Source: Streptomyces sp. A 4/2 (GTDB lineage Bacteria > Actinomycetota > Actinomycetes > Streptomycetales > Streptomycetaceae). From it: a stretch of 64,000 nucleotides of DNA. The translations under genes were made by a program, and so were the position numbers. The notes beneath the pieces are model-generated. The model saw only the letters and a program-made list of their open reading frames with translations. It was not told the DNA's origin and did not search any database. Positions 17,725 through 25,854 of this stretch are shown piece after piece (the first letter of the stretch is position 1; every line of letters starts with the position of its first letter). Location: the NCBI RefSeq assembly GCF_940670765.1, contig NZ_CALNVW010000016.1:186001-250000 (forward strand), written 5' to 3'.

Positions 17725-17957
17725 GGCCCCTCCTCGGTAACGGCATCGGATCGAGGGGCACAGTAGAACGCGTTCCAGTCTTTTGGAATGGCGATGACCG
17801 GTCTTCTTCGGATCTCCGGAATCGGCCGGGCCGTACGAAGGACCGCCGTCCGGGCAGCCGATGCGACAGGGGCCCTGGGCCGTTGCACTCTGGATCCAGT
17901 GGGTCGGCGCGGGCCGCCCCTGCCCGAGGCATCATCCGGACGAGGCAAGGAATGATC

Positions 17958-18791
17958 GTGAACGCGGTTCCCACCATCACCCTGAACAACGGCGTCCAGA
18001 TCCCCCAGCTGGGCTTCGGCACCTTCCAGATCGAGCCGGCCGACACGAAGGCGGCGACGCTGGCCGCGCTGGAGATCGGCTACCGGCACATCGACACCGC
18101 CGAGATGTACGGCAACGAGAAGGAAGTCGGTCAGGCGGTCGTCGCGTCCGGACTCCCCCGTACGGACGTCTTCGTCACCAGCAAGTTGAACAACGGCTTC
18201 CACGCGCACGACGACGCGCTCAAGGCCTTCGACCGGACCCTCTCCGAGCTGGGCTTCGACTACCTCGACCTGTTCCTGATCCACTGGCCGCTGCCCGAGG
18301 TCGGTGACTTCGTCGAGACCTGGAAGGCCATGGAGGAGATCTACCGCTCCGGACGGGCCAAGGCCATCGGGGTGTCCAATTTCCAGCCGCACCATCTGCG
18401 GCGGCTCCTCCAGGAGACCGAGATCGTGCCCGCGGTGAACCAGATCGAGGTGCACCCCTATCTGACGCAGGACGAGGTCCGCGCTTTCGGCGCCGGGCAC
18501 CGGATCGCCACCGAGGCCTGGTCCCCGATCGCCCAGGGCAAGGTCCTCGACGACCCGACGATCACCGGCATCGCCCGGCGGCTGGGGCGTTCCACGGCCC
18601 AGGTCACGCTGCGCTGGCACCTCCAGCGGGACGACATCGTGTTCCCGAAGTCCGTCACGCGCTCCCGCGTCGAGGAGAACTTCGCGCTCTTCGACTTCGA
18701 GCTGACCGAGGCCGACATGGCGGCGATCACCGCCCTGGACCGCGGGGAGCGCACCGGTCCCGACCCGGACACCTTCAACTACGTGCCGTAG
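17958..18791 (+). CDS. Aldo/keto reductase (AKR5-like)
   Basis: A 277-aa NADPH-dependent carbonyl reductase. GTG 17958 is preferred because AAGGA lies 6 nt upstream; ATG 17952 is in frame but overlaps that site. AKR signatures: LGFGTFQI, the catalytic Asp and Tyr in YRHIDTAEMYGNE, Lys in TSKLNN, His in LIHWPLP, and the cofactor segment FPKSVTRSRVEENF. The length and C-terminus match 2,5-diketo-D-gluconate reductase-type enzymes. The physiological substrate is unknown. It reads divergently from the acyl-CoA dehydrogenase; 230 bp lie between. Confidence 0.92.
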   Translation: MNAVPTITLNNGVQIPQLGFGTFQIEPADTKAATLAALEIGYRHIDTAEMYGNEKEVGQAVVASGLPRTDVFVTSKLNNGFHAHDDALKAFDRTLSELGFDYLDLFLIHWPLPEVGDFVETWKAMEEIYRSGRAKAIGVSNFQPHHLRRLLQETEIVPAVNQIEVHPYLTQDEVRAFGAGHRIATEAWSPIAQGKVLDDPTITGIARRLGRSTAQVTLRWHLQRDDIVFPKSVTRSRVEENFALFDFELTEADMAAITALDRGERTGPDPDTFNYVP

Positions 18792-18842
18792 GGCGGTGGA
18801 CCCGTGGGGTACTGGCGGGCGGTGGACCCGTGGTACCGGCGG
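18791..18842. repeat. Two-copy direct repeat, period 26
   Basis: GGGCGGTGGACCCGTGG occurs at 18791 and again at 18817, each followed by a TACyGGC. It lies directly after the aldo/keto reductase stop and before the terminator hairpin. No function is apparent; likely a local duplication. Confidence 0.6.
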
Positions 18843-18847
18843 GCGTG

Positions 18848-18884
18848 ACCGGTCCGCCCGGCCGGACAGCCGGGCCGGACCGGT
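18848..18884. terminator. Bidirectional hairpin terminator
   Basis: Long GC-rich inverted repeat (ACCGGTCCG-CCCGGC against GCCGGGCCGGACCGGT, one bulged base, 6-nt loop) between the convergent aldo/keto reductase and phospholipase genes. Confidence 0.7.
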
Positions 18885-18893
18885 ACGTGGGGG

Positions 18894-19370
18894 TCAGCCC
18901 ACGACGGTGGGAGCGAGGGAGCCGAGCTTGTCGACGGCCTGGTAGTACGTCCAGGCCAGCCCGGTGCAAGCGGCCCCGCTCGCACCCGAGTACCCGGCGC
19001 ACACCCGCTTGAGGTCTGCGTACAGCGCGCTGTCGATACGCGCCTTGTTGGCGGCGAAGGTGCCCGCGGCCTTGTAGTTGCGGTAGCCGAAGTCGTGGCG
19101 CGCGCAGGCGGTCTTGAACGGGAACCCGAAGGGGTTGTCGGGCGAGCTGGAGCAGTAGTCGGTGGACCAGTCGAAGCCGTACGCGCTCCAGGCGCCCTGG
19201 TTCTGGTGGGCGGCGTTCCAGGAGTTGTAACTGGCCGCGCTGGTCTGGGTCCAGCTGCTGAGCACCTGGCCCTTGTCCGCCGGGGCGGCGACCGCGGGAG
19301 AGGCGGCCAGTACGGCGGCGCAGAGGGAAAGGGCGAGAGCGGCGAGCCGCCCTGCGGATCGGGTACGCAT
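18894..19370 (-). CDS. Secreted prokaryotic phospholipase A2
   Basis: A 158-aa precursor from ATG 19370 (GGAGGA upstream). A Sec signal peptide of about 28 residues (RSAGRLAALALSLCAAVLAASPAVA) precedes a mature domain of about 130 residues, close to the 122-aa Streptomyces violaceoruber enzyme. The catalytic His-Asp is in CARHDFGYRNY, four cysteines are placed for two disulfides (CSSS, CARH, CAGY, CTGL), and the aspartate upstream (FDWSTDYC) fits calcium binding. It hydrolyses the sn-2 ester of phospholipids outside the cell. It is transcribed alone; a 9-bp repeat lies in its leader region. Confidence 0.92.
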   Translation of the reverse strand: MRTRSAGRLAALALSLCAAVLAASPAVAAPADKGQVLSSWTQTSAASYNSWNAAHQNQGAWSAYGFDWSTDYCSSSPDNPFGFPFKTACARHDFGYRNYKAAGTFAANKARIDSALYADLKRVCAGYSGASGAACTGLAWTYYQAVDKLGSLAPTVVG

Positions 19371-19402
19371 GAGGAAGTCCTCCGTGGGGGGGATACGTGC
19401 GG

Positions 19403-19429
19403 TGCGGGGGATGCGGGGGATGCGGGGGA
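19403..19429. repeat. TGCGGGGGA x 3 tandem repeat
   Basis: Three perfect 9-bp copies followed by a degenerate one, 33-60 bp upstream of the phospholipase start. It lies in the 5' leader or promoter region; being a multiple of 3 and non-coding, it would alter only spacing. Confidence 0.75.
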
Positions 19430-19553
19430 TGCGTGGGGGCATACCAGCAGGAACGGTCCCGGGTGATGGCGCCCGGGACACTTCCATGATGGCGCCCGTC
19501 ATCCTCAACGGAACAGATGCAAAAGGGTGTTGCCGGGAGGTGTAGGGGCTTGC

Positions 19554-21605
19554 TCAGTCCTCTGCACCGGGCGGTTCGAATTCGCACCAGACGGCCTTGC
19601 CGTCGCCGCGCGGCTCCACGCCCCACCGCGCCGATACGGCGTCGATGAGCATCAGGCCACGTCCCGAGGTCGCCGCTTCGCCGGGCGTCCGCCGTCGCGG
19701 CCAGGCGCTCGACCGGTCCTTGACCCAGAGCCTGATCCGCCGCACCGGCTCGGGCAGCACCTCCAGGGTGAGCACGGCGCCGCCCTCCGTATGGAGCAGG
19801 ACGTTCACCAGCAGTTCGCCCGCGGCGAGTTCCACGTCGTCGACGAGTTCCGCCATCCCCCACGCCTCAAGGGCGTTGCGCAGTACGGTGCGTGCCTCCG
19901 CCAGACCTTCCGGGTCCGCCTGGTGGATGTACTGATGGATACGGGGAGCCTGCGGCGTCCCGGGGTCGGGCGCCCTGCGCAGTACCAGCAGCGCGACGTC
20001 GTCGCCGGTGCCCCAGCGTTCCCACAGCCGGTCCGCCAGGTGATCGGCGAGCTGCTCCGCCCCCACCGGCCCGCCGCCCACCGCGTCGGCGAGGGCCTCC
20101 ATACCGACGCCGATGTCGGCCCCGGGTTCCTCGACCAGGCCGTCGGTGCACAGCACGAGTGTCTCCCCGGGCACCAGGTCCAGCCGGGTTTCGGGGTACT
20201 CCTCCCGCCCGAAGTCAGTGGCGAGGCCGAGTGGCAGGCCACCGCGGAGATTCGGCCAGCCGACTCGTCCGTCGGTATGCCGGATGAGCGGACCGAGGTG
20301 CCCGGCCCGAACCGCCCTGATCCCGCCGGACGTCAGGTCGATCTGGGCGTAGGTGCAGGTGGCGAACCGTTCGGTGTCGAGCTCCGCCAGGAAGCGGGAG
20401 GCCCGTGCGAGCACGGTCGCCGGGGAGTGTCCCTCGCCCGCGTACGCCCGCAGGGCGATGCGCAGTTGGCCCATGATGGCGGCGGCGTGGGTGTCGTGTC
20501 CCTGTACGTCGCCGACGACGATGCCGACCCTGCCGCGCGGCAGCGGGACGACGTCGTACCAGTCGCCGCCCACCTCCCGGCCGCTCCAGGCCGCGTGGTA
20601 GCGCACCGCGATCTCGGCGCCCGGGACCTCCGGAATGCGCCGGGGCAGCATGAACGACTGGAGTCCGGTCGCGAACTCCCGCTCCTGGTCGAAGAGCATG
20701 GCGCGCTGCAAGGACTGGGCGACGATGCCCGCCAGGCCCAGACAGAGGTTGCGGTCCTCGGAGGAGAAGCTGTTACGGCCCCGGTAGAAGAGCGCCAGCG
20801 CACCGATGGAACGGGCCTGGGCGATCAGCGGGAGGAACGCCGCCGCGTCGGCCTCCAGCCGCCGGGCATACGGACGCAGCCGGGGGAACCGCTGCGACAG
20901 CTCCGCCGGTGAGGTCACGAATCGGGGCCGCTGGGTGAGGACCACCTCGGCGAGCGGAAGCGAATCGTCCAGCCGGTGGCGTCGCAGATCCTCCAGGACG
21001 TTCATCGAGTCGCCGGAGAGCGCCACCAGATCGAGCGCTCCGCCCACGACCAGTCCCAGGGCGAGTCCGTCGGCACCGAAGCGTTCAAGACCGCCCTCGC
21101 CGGTCAGCACCGCGGTGACGTCGTCGACGGTGACGGCCCTCGACAGGGCGTCCGTGGTGCCCTGGAGCATCGTGGTCAGCCGTCGGCGGCCCGCCTCGAC
21201 GGGGCTGATCGTGGTGAATTCGGTGAGTTCGGCCGTGGCATTGCGGACGATGCCGACGACCCGGTACGGGACGCCCTGCTCGTCGCGCAGGACCCGCCCC
21301 CGTACGTGGGTCCACTGCCGGACCCCGGTACGGCGGCGGAGCTGGAAGTACACCCCGTAGGAGGACCGGCCGTCGCGGATCGCCTGCATCAGGGCGGCGT
21401 CGAGACGGCTCCCCTCCTCGGACGGTATCCGGCTGACGAGGGACTCCGGTCTGCCGTCGTACTCACCGGGACGCAGATCGAACACGGCCAGGCCCGGCTC
21501 GTCGAACTCCAGCGTGCCGCCGCGCAGATCCCAGTCGAAGCTGCCCATGCGGTTCAGGGCCAGTCGCTCGCCCGGCCCGATCAGCGGAAGATCTCGTCCT
21601 GCCAT
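19554..21605 (-). CDS. PAS-GAF-SpoIIE phosphatase with anti-sigma-type ATPase domain
   Basis: A 683-aa multidomain regulator from ATG 21605 (GGAG upstream; longer in-frame starts run through the repeat region and are not coding). A PAS-like domain (about 15-125: GSFDWDLRGGTLEFDEPG, VRGRVLRDEQGVPYRVVGI) is followed by a GAF-like domain (about 135-300). Next comes a PP2C/SpoIIE phosphatase with metal-binding GGDWYDVV and VGDVQGHD (about 315-515), then a HATPase_c domain like RsbW (about 550-680: DVELAAGELLVNVLLH, SGRGLMLIDAVSARWG). Such Streptomyces proteins switch sigma factors by dephosphorylating anti-anti-sigma factors and binding or phosphorylating them. Partners are not in the window. Confidence 0.93.
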   Translation of the reverse strand: MAGRDLPLIGPGERLALNRMGSFDWDLRGGTLEFDEPGLAVFDLRPGEYDGRPESLVSRIPSEEGSRLDAALMQAIRDGRSSYGVYFQLRRRTGVRQWTHVRGRVLRDEQGVPYRVVGIVRNATAELTEFTTISPVEAGRRRLTTMLQGTTDALSRAVTVDDVTAVLTGEGGLERFGADGLALGLVVGGALDLVALSGDSMNVLEDLRRHRLDDSLPLAEVVLTQRPRFVTSPAELSQRFPRLRPYARRLEADAAAFLPLIAQARSIGALALFYRGRNSFSSEDRNLCLGLAGIVAQSLQRAMLFDQEREFATGLQSFMLPRRIPEVPGAEIAVRYHAAWSGREVGGDWYDVVPLPRGRVGIVVGDVQGHDTHAAAIMGQLRIALRAYAGEGHSPATVLARASRFLAELDTERFATCTYAQIDLTSGGIRAVRAGHLGPLIRHTDGRVGWPNLRGGLPLGLATDFGREEYPETRLDLVPGETLVLCTDGLVEEPGADIGVGMEALADAVGGGPVGAEQLADHLADRLWERWGTGDDVALLVLRRAPDPGTPQAPRIHQYIHQADPEGLAEARTVLRNALEAWGMAELVDDVELAAGELLVNVLLHTEGGAVLTLEVLPEPVRRIRLWVKDRSSAWPRRRTPGEAATSGRGLMLIDAVSARWGVEPRGDGKAVWCEFEPPGAED

Positions 21606-21684
21606 ACGGTCGCTCCGAGGAGGGCTGAGGGGGCCAAAGCGTAACTTTCCGCCGTTCTGCTCGCACTGCGGCTGCCGCCTATCG

Positions 21685-21773
21685 GGGACTGGAGTCCCGC
21701 CGCGCCCGCCGTACGGCCGCACCCGGCGGGACTGGAGTCCCGCCGCGCCCGCCGTACGGCCGCACCCGGCGGG
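21685..21773. repeat. 43-bp tandem duplication with internal palindromes
   Basis: Two identical 43-bp units (21685-21727 and 21728-21770) plus 3 bp. Each unit contains GGGACTGGAGTCCC (6-bp arms, 2-nt loop) and GCCGTACGGC. At the junction the arms extend to GGCGGGACT/AGTCCCGCC. It lies between the stop of the DinB gene and the start of the phosphatase, so the duplicated hairpins may terminate dinB transcription or structure the phosphatase leader. Confidence 0.85.
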
Positions 21774-21828
21774 CACCGGCCCCGCAGGTTCGCGGGAAGG
21801 CCGGGAACCTGCTCCCCGGGTGCAGTGG

Positions 21829-22335
21829 CTAACGGCGGGCCAGGGCCCCCCGGACGAAGGCCGCCTGGCCGGCATGCTGCAGGTCGTCGGCGATGACACT
21901 GACCAGCCGGACCCCGAGGGTGACCGGCGGCGACCACGTCTCGTCGACCACCCGGTCGAGCGCGGCGTCGTCGAGCCCGCGGACGAACCCGGCCGTCTGC
22001 TCGTGCACCGCGTCGAAGTAGCCGAGCAGCAGATCGGCGCCCACCCGCACCTGCGTCACCTGCTTGCTGTTCTGGCCGTATCCGGTCTCGCCCTCCGGGA
22101 AGGGCAGACCGAAGCGGTCCGCCCAGCCCCCGGTGAGCCACACCTGTTCCAGACCGGCGGCTCCGGCCACATGGTCGTCCTGGATCCGCGACAGATGCCA
22201 TACGAGCCAGGCGATCGAATTCGCCCCGCCGTCCAGTCTGGTGGAGAGGGCTTCCTCCGACAGCCCTTCGACCGCGCCGTGCACGGACTCCTGAATGCGC
22301 TCGAATGCGTCTGCCAGGACCTCTGCGGTGTTCAT
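21829..22335 (-). CDS. DinB/DUF664-family protein
   Basis: A 168-aa four-helix-bundle protein from ATG 22335 (GGGGAGC upstream). The pattern NSIAWLVWHLSRIQDDHVAG has the conserved His of the DinB metal site, and VRLVSVIADDLQHAGQAAFVRG supplies the second histidine. In actinomycetes these proteins are mycothiol-dependent thiol transferases or isomerases; the specific reaction here is unknown. It precedes the SpoIIE phosphatase on the same strand but is separated from it by the tandem hairpins, and it is divergent from the GH92 gene. Confidence 0.88.
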   Translation of the reverse strand: MNTAEVLADAFERIQESVHGAVEGLSEEALSTRLDGGANSIAWLVWHLSRIQDDHVAGAAGLEQVWLTGGWADRFGLPFPEGETGYGQNSKQVTQVRVGADLLLGYFDAVHEQTAGFVRGLDDAALDRVVDETWSPPVTLGVRLVSVIADDLQHAGQAAFVRGALARR

Positions 22336-22607
22336 CGGCTGCTCCCCGGCCGGAAGAGTGGGCCGCCCCGGTCGGCCGCGCCCGGAGTGGTCGTCTGCGG
22401 AACCACCTTGGCCGCTCGCCCGCTCCGGCTGTGTGTTCGACACGCGCCGGACCGCACAACCCTGCCGGACGTCTCACGCGCTCCCTGCCTCGCCCTTCAC
22501 CCGTCGTTCACCGGATGGGCCTCAGGGGTCATTTCCCGTACCGCACAAGCGACTTAAGATCTCCGACGCCCCCCGCTTCCGCTTCGCTTCACGGAAGGCT
22601 CCGCTCC

Positions 22608-25037
22608 ATGCTCTTCAGACCGTCCCGCGCCCCCGGCAGAACCGCGGCGTCAGCGACCGCCGTCGGGCTGGCCGCCGCACTGGCCGCCACCCTGCTCGCA
22701 CCGGCGGCCGAGGCCGCACCGGCCGTGGCACACCCGACCGCCTATGTCGATCCGCTGATCGGCACGGCGAACGGCGGCAACACCTATCCGGGGGCCGACG
22801 CGCCGTACGGAATGATCGGCTGGTCCCCGACCAGCACGGCCGGCGACCAGACGAACACCGCCGCCGCCAACGGCTACTCGTACGACACGACCCGGATGCG
22901 GGGCCTGAGCCTCACCCATGTCAACGGCGCCGGATGCGCGCCCGGCGCCGCGGGAGACATCCCGATCATGCCGTTCGTGGGGGACGTCACCACCTCGCCC
23001 TCGGCGGACACCAAGGACGCCGTCTACGCCGCCGACTTCACCCACGCGGACGAGAGCGCCACTCCGGGCCGCTACCAGGTCGGCCTCGCCTCCGGGGCCT
23101 CCGCCGATCTCGCCGTGAGCGAGCGGGCCGGGGTGGGCGATTTCGCCTTTCCCGCGGGCAAGCCCGCGAATCTGCTCTTCCGCGTCTCCAACTCGCTCAA
23201 CGGCAGCGAGGACGCACATGTCGACATCGACACCGTGCACCGCAAGGTGACCGGCTGGGTGCTCACCGGAGCCTTCTGCGGCCGACGCGCCAACGGGGGT
23301 ACCAACAACCGTAAGAGCTACTACAAGCTCTACTTCAGCGCCTCCTTCGACCGGGCCTTCTCCACCACGGGCACCTGGAAGGACGGAACGCTCTCCCCCG
23401 GATCGGTCACGGGTTCGGGCGGCGAGGGATACGCGACGGGGGCGGACCGCGCGGGCCGCGGTTCGGGCGGCTGGGTCGGCTTCGACACCTCGTCCGACAA
23501 CGATGTCAGGATGCGTCTCGGCATCTCGTACGTCAGCCTCGCGGGCGCCGAGACCAACCTCCGCAAGGAGATCGTGCCGCGTGCGAGCGCCGCCGACGTC
23601 GCGAAGCGCACCCGCGCGGCCTGGGACCGCGAACTGCGCGCCGTGCGGATCAGCGGCGGCAGCACCGCACAGCGCACCGCCTTCTACACCGCGCTGTACC
23701 ACGCGCTGATGCAGCCGAGCCTGATCAGTGACACCGACGGCCGCTACCCCGGCATGGACGGCGTGCCGCACCGGATCGGCCGGGGCCAGCAGGCGCAGTA
23801 CAGCAACTTCTCGGGCTGGGACCAGTACCGTGCGCAGATCCAGCTGCTGGCCGCGCTGAAGCCGGAGGTGGCCGGCGACTTCGCGCAGTCGCTGTACAAC
23901 TTCTCCCGCCAGAACGGCGGTGTGTGGGACCGCTGGGTGCACATCAACGGCGCCACGCACGTCATGACGGGTGATCCCACGGCGGCGACGCTGGCCACCT
24001 TCTACGCCATGGGCGTCCGCAACTTCGACTACCGCGGCGCCTTCGACTCGCTGGTGCGCCAGGCCACCGTTCCGGTGCCGGACGATCTGTCGGACGCCGG
24101 GTGTCCCGGACAGTGCACCGGACAACGCCCCAACCTGGCACAGTACTTGACCTCGCACTACGCGCCCCAGGACACCTGCCACTGCTGGGGCGGCGCGGCC
24201 GAGACCCTGGAGGACGCGGTCGCCGACTCCGCACTCGCGAAGTGGGCCCAGCTGCTCGGCCGTACGAAGGAGGCCGCCGACTTCACCGAACGCGGCGGCT
24301 GGTGGCGCAATGTCTTCAACCCGGAGGCCACCGCGGACGGCGGTTACATCCAGGCCCGCAACACCGACGGTTCCTGGGTGACGCCCTTCAGCCCCGGCAG
24401 CGAGCTCGGCTTCGCGCAGGGCACCAGCGCGACCTACAGCTGGATGGTCCCGCAGGATGTCCAGGGCCTGGCCGGCGCGATGGGCGGGCGGGAGACCGCG
24501 GCGCAGCGGCTGGACGGATTCTTCCACCGGGCGGACGGCTCCTGGTCGGTCAAGGGCGGTGACGCCCTGCGCTACGACCCGACCAACGAGCCCGGTATCC
24601 ACGCCCCGTGGCTCTACAACGGGCTCGGCCAGCCGTGGAAGACCCAGGCCACGGTCCGGGAGATCCTCGACACCGTCTACGGCACCGGTCCGGCCGGCCT
24701 GCCGGGCAACGACGACCTGGGCACGATGTCCGCCTGGTACGTGTTCTCGGCGCTCGGCCTGTATCCGCAGACCCCGGGCAGCGCCACCATGCTCGTGGGC
24801 GCACCGCTGTTCCCGAAGGCGGTGATCAGCCGCGCGGGCCGGGGTGACATCACGGTCAGCGCTCCTGGCGCCGATTCCGCGCACCGCTACATCGGCGGCC
24901 TGTCGGTCAACGGCCGTGGCAGCGACCGTTCCTGGACCGACGCGTCCCTGATCACCTCGGGCGGCAGCCTCACCTACCGGCTGACGGACCGGCCCGACAC
25001 CACCTGGGCCACCGCGCCGGGCAGCCTTCCGCACTGA
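22608..25037 (+). CDS. Secreted GH92 alpha-mannosidase
   Basis: An 809-aa precursor from ATG 22608 with a clear signal peptide (about 1-37, ending ...PAAEAAPAVA). Mature protein begins AYVDPLIGTANGGNTYPGADAPYGMIGWSP, the conserved start of GH92 exo-mannosidases. The N-terminal beta-sandwich is followed by an (alpha/alpha)6 barrel containing FSGWDQYRAQIQLL and the calcium/catalytic stretch GNDDLGTMSAWYVFSALGLYPQTPG. GH92 enzymes are Ca-dependent inverting alpha-mannosidases (mostly alpha-1,2) acting on N-glycans or yeast mannan outside the cell. The gene is transcribed alone and ends at a strong hairpin. Two cysteine-rich loops (CPGQC, CHCW) suit an extracellular protein. Confidence 0.95.
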   Translation: MLFRPSRAPGRTAASATAVGLAAALAATLLAPAAEAAPAVAHPTAYVDPLIGTANGGNTYPGADAPYGMIGWSPTSTAGDQTNTAAANGYSYDTTRMRGLSLTHVNGAGCAPGAAGDIPIMPFVGDVTTSPSADTKDAVYAADFTHADESATPGRYQVGLASGASADLAVSERAGVGDFAFPAGKPANLLFRVSNSLNGSEDAHVDIDTVHRKVTGWVLTGAFCGRRANGGTNNRKSYYKLYFSASFDRAFSTTGTWKDGTLSPGSVTGSGGEGYATGADRAGRGSGGWVGFDTSSDNDVRMRLGISYVSLAGAETNLRKEIVPRASAADVAKRTRAAWDRELRAVRISGGSTAQRTAFYTALYHALMQPSLISDTDGRYPGMDGVPHRIGRGQQAQYSNFSGWDQYRAQIQLLAALKPEVAGDFAQSLYNFSRQNGGVWDRWVHINGATHVMTGDPTAATLATFYAMGVRNFDYRGAFDSLVRQATVPVPDDLSDAGCPGQCTGQRPNLAQYLTSHYAPQDTCHCWGGAAETLEDAVADSALAKWAQLLGRTKEAADFTERGGWWRNVFNPEATADGGYIQARNTDGSWVTPFSPGSELGFAQGTSATYSWMVPQDVQGLAGAMGGRETAAQRLDGFFHRADGSWSVKGGDALRYDPTNEPGIHAPWLYNGLGQPWKTQATVREILDTVYGTGPAGLPGNDDLGTMSAWYVFSALGLYPQTPGSATMLVGAPLFPKAVISRAGRGDITVSAPGADSAHRYIGGLSVNGRGSDRSWTDASLITSGGSLTYRLTDRPDTTWATAPGSLPH

Positions 25038-25043
25038 TCCTGT

Positions 25044-25075
25044 GTGGGGGCCGGGTCACGTACCCCGGCCCCCAC
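25044..25075. terminator. Bidirectional hairpin terminator
   Basis: Perfect 12-bp stem GTGGGGGCCGGG / CCCGGCCCCCAC with an 8-nt loop, between the convergent GH92 and LigD-type phosphoesterase genes. Confidence 0.9.
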
Positions 25076-25088
25076 CGGTGACCGGCCG

Positions 25089-25787
25089 TCAGCGCTCCTC
25101 GTCCTGCGCCGCCGCACCGTCGGCGACCTCTTGCAGGGTGCGTCCGGTACGGACCGAGCGGGCCCGGCGCGGATCCGTCGGACCCGCACTCCCGCCGGTC
25201 CGTTCCTTGCCCGTCCCGTGCGACGTGGAGCCGTCCCGGGCCTCGGCCGGGGCACCCCTCTCCTTGCCGGTTTTCTCCCTCGCCTTGACCAGGAGCCACG
25301 CCTCGGGGTCGGTGCTGTCGGCGCCACCGTGGAAGCGGGTGAGCGCGTACTCACCGTGCAGCTTGGTCCCGTCGAGCCAGAAGGTGGCGTGACCGCGCTC
25401 CAGGGACTCCGCGAACGGGATGCCACGGCCCCGGCGGTCGTGGCTGAGCGGGCGGTAGGTGCCCTCGTCCCACACGATGACGGTGCCGCCGCCGTACTCG
25501 CCGCGCGGGATCACCCCCTCGAACTCCCGGTACTCCAGCGGGTGGTCCTCGGTCGGTACGGCGAGCCGCTTGTCCCGCGGGTCGGCCGACGGGCCCTTCG
25601 GCACGGCCCAGGACTTCAGTACGCCTGCCACCTCCAGCCGGAAGTCGAAGTGCATCCGGCGCGCGTCATGGATCTGCACCACGAAACAGGGGGCGTCACC
25701 GGACCCGCCGGTCTCACCGCGGGGCTCCGACGTCGTATCGAAATGCCGTTTGCCACGGTAGGTCCGCAGCGCCTCTTCATCGCTCAT
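25089..25787 (-). CDS. Stand-alone LigD-type 3'-phosphoesterase domain protein
   Basis: A 232-aa protein from ATG 25787 (GGAGG upstream), corresponding to the phosphoesterase module of DNA ligase D. Conserved active-site region: FVVQIHDARRMHFDFRLE with its His, His and Glu metal ligands, then SWAVPKGPS, AVPTEDHPLEYREFEGVIP and GEYGGGTVIVWDEG. In NHEJ this module trims 3'-phosphate and ribonucleotide ends. Polymerase and ligase domains are absent. A low-complexity, charged tail (about 165-232) follows. No Ku or ligase gene is nearby. Conserved residues suggest an active enzyme. Confidence 0.92.
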   Translation of the reverse strand: MSDEEALRTYRGKRHFDTTSEPRGETGGSGDAPCFVVQIHDARRMHFDFRLEVAGVLKSWAVPKGPSADPRDKRLAVPTEDHPLEYREFEGVIPRGEYGGGTVIVWDEGTYRPLSHDRRGRGIPFAESLERGHATFWLDGTKLHGEYALTRFHGGADSTDPEAWLLVKAREKTGKERGAPAEARDGSTSHGTGKERTGGSAGPTDPRRARSVRTGRTLQEVADGAAAQDEER

Positions 25788-25854
25788 GTCCGGCGCCTCC
25801 CTGGGGGCTGTCATCGGGGTACCGCCCGGCCGCGACGGTCGGGCCTCTCGGCGG

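Noticed and set aside
19403..19429. CRISPR-like array in the phospholipase leader
   Set aside because: Units are 9 bp with no spacers; it is a simple tandem repeat.
22650..25034. 794-codon minus-strand frame opposite GH92
   Set aside because: Shadow of the GH92 gene; no start site and antisense-type composition.
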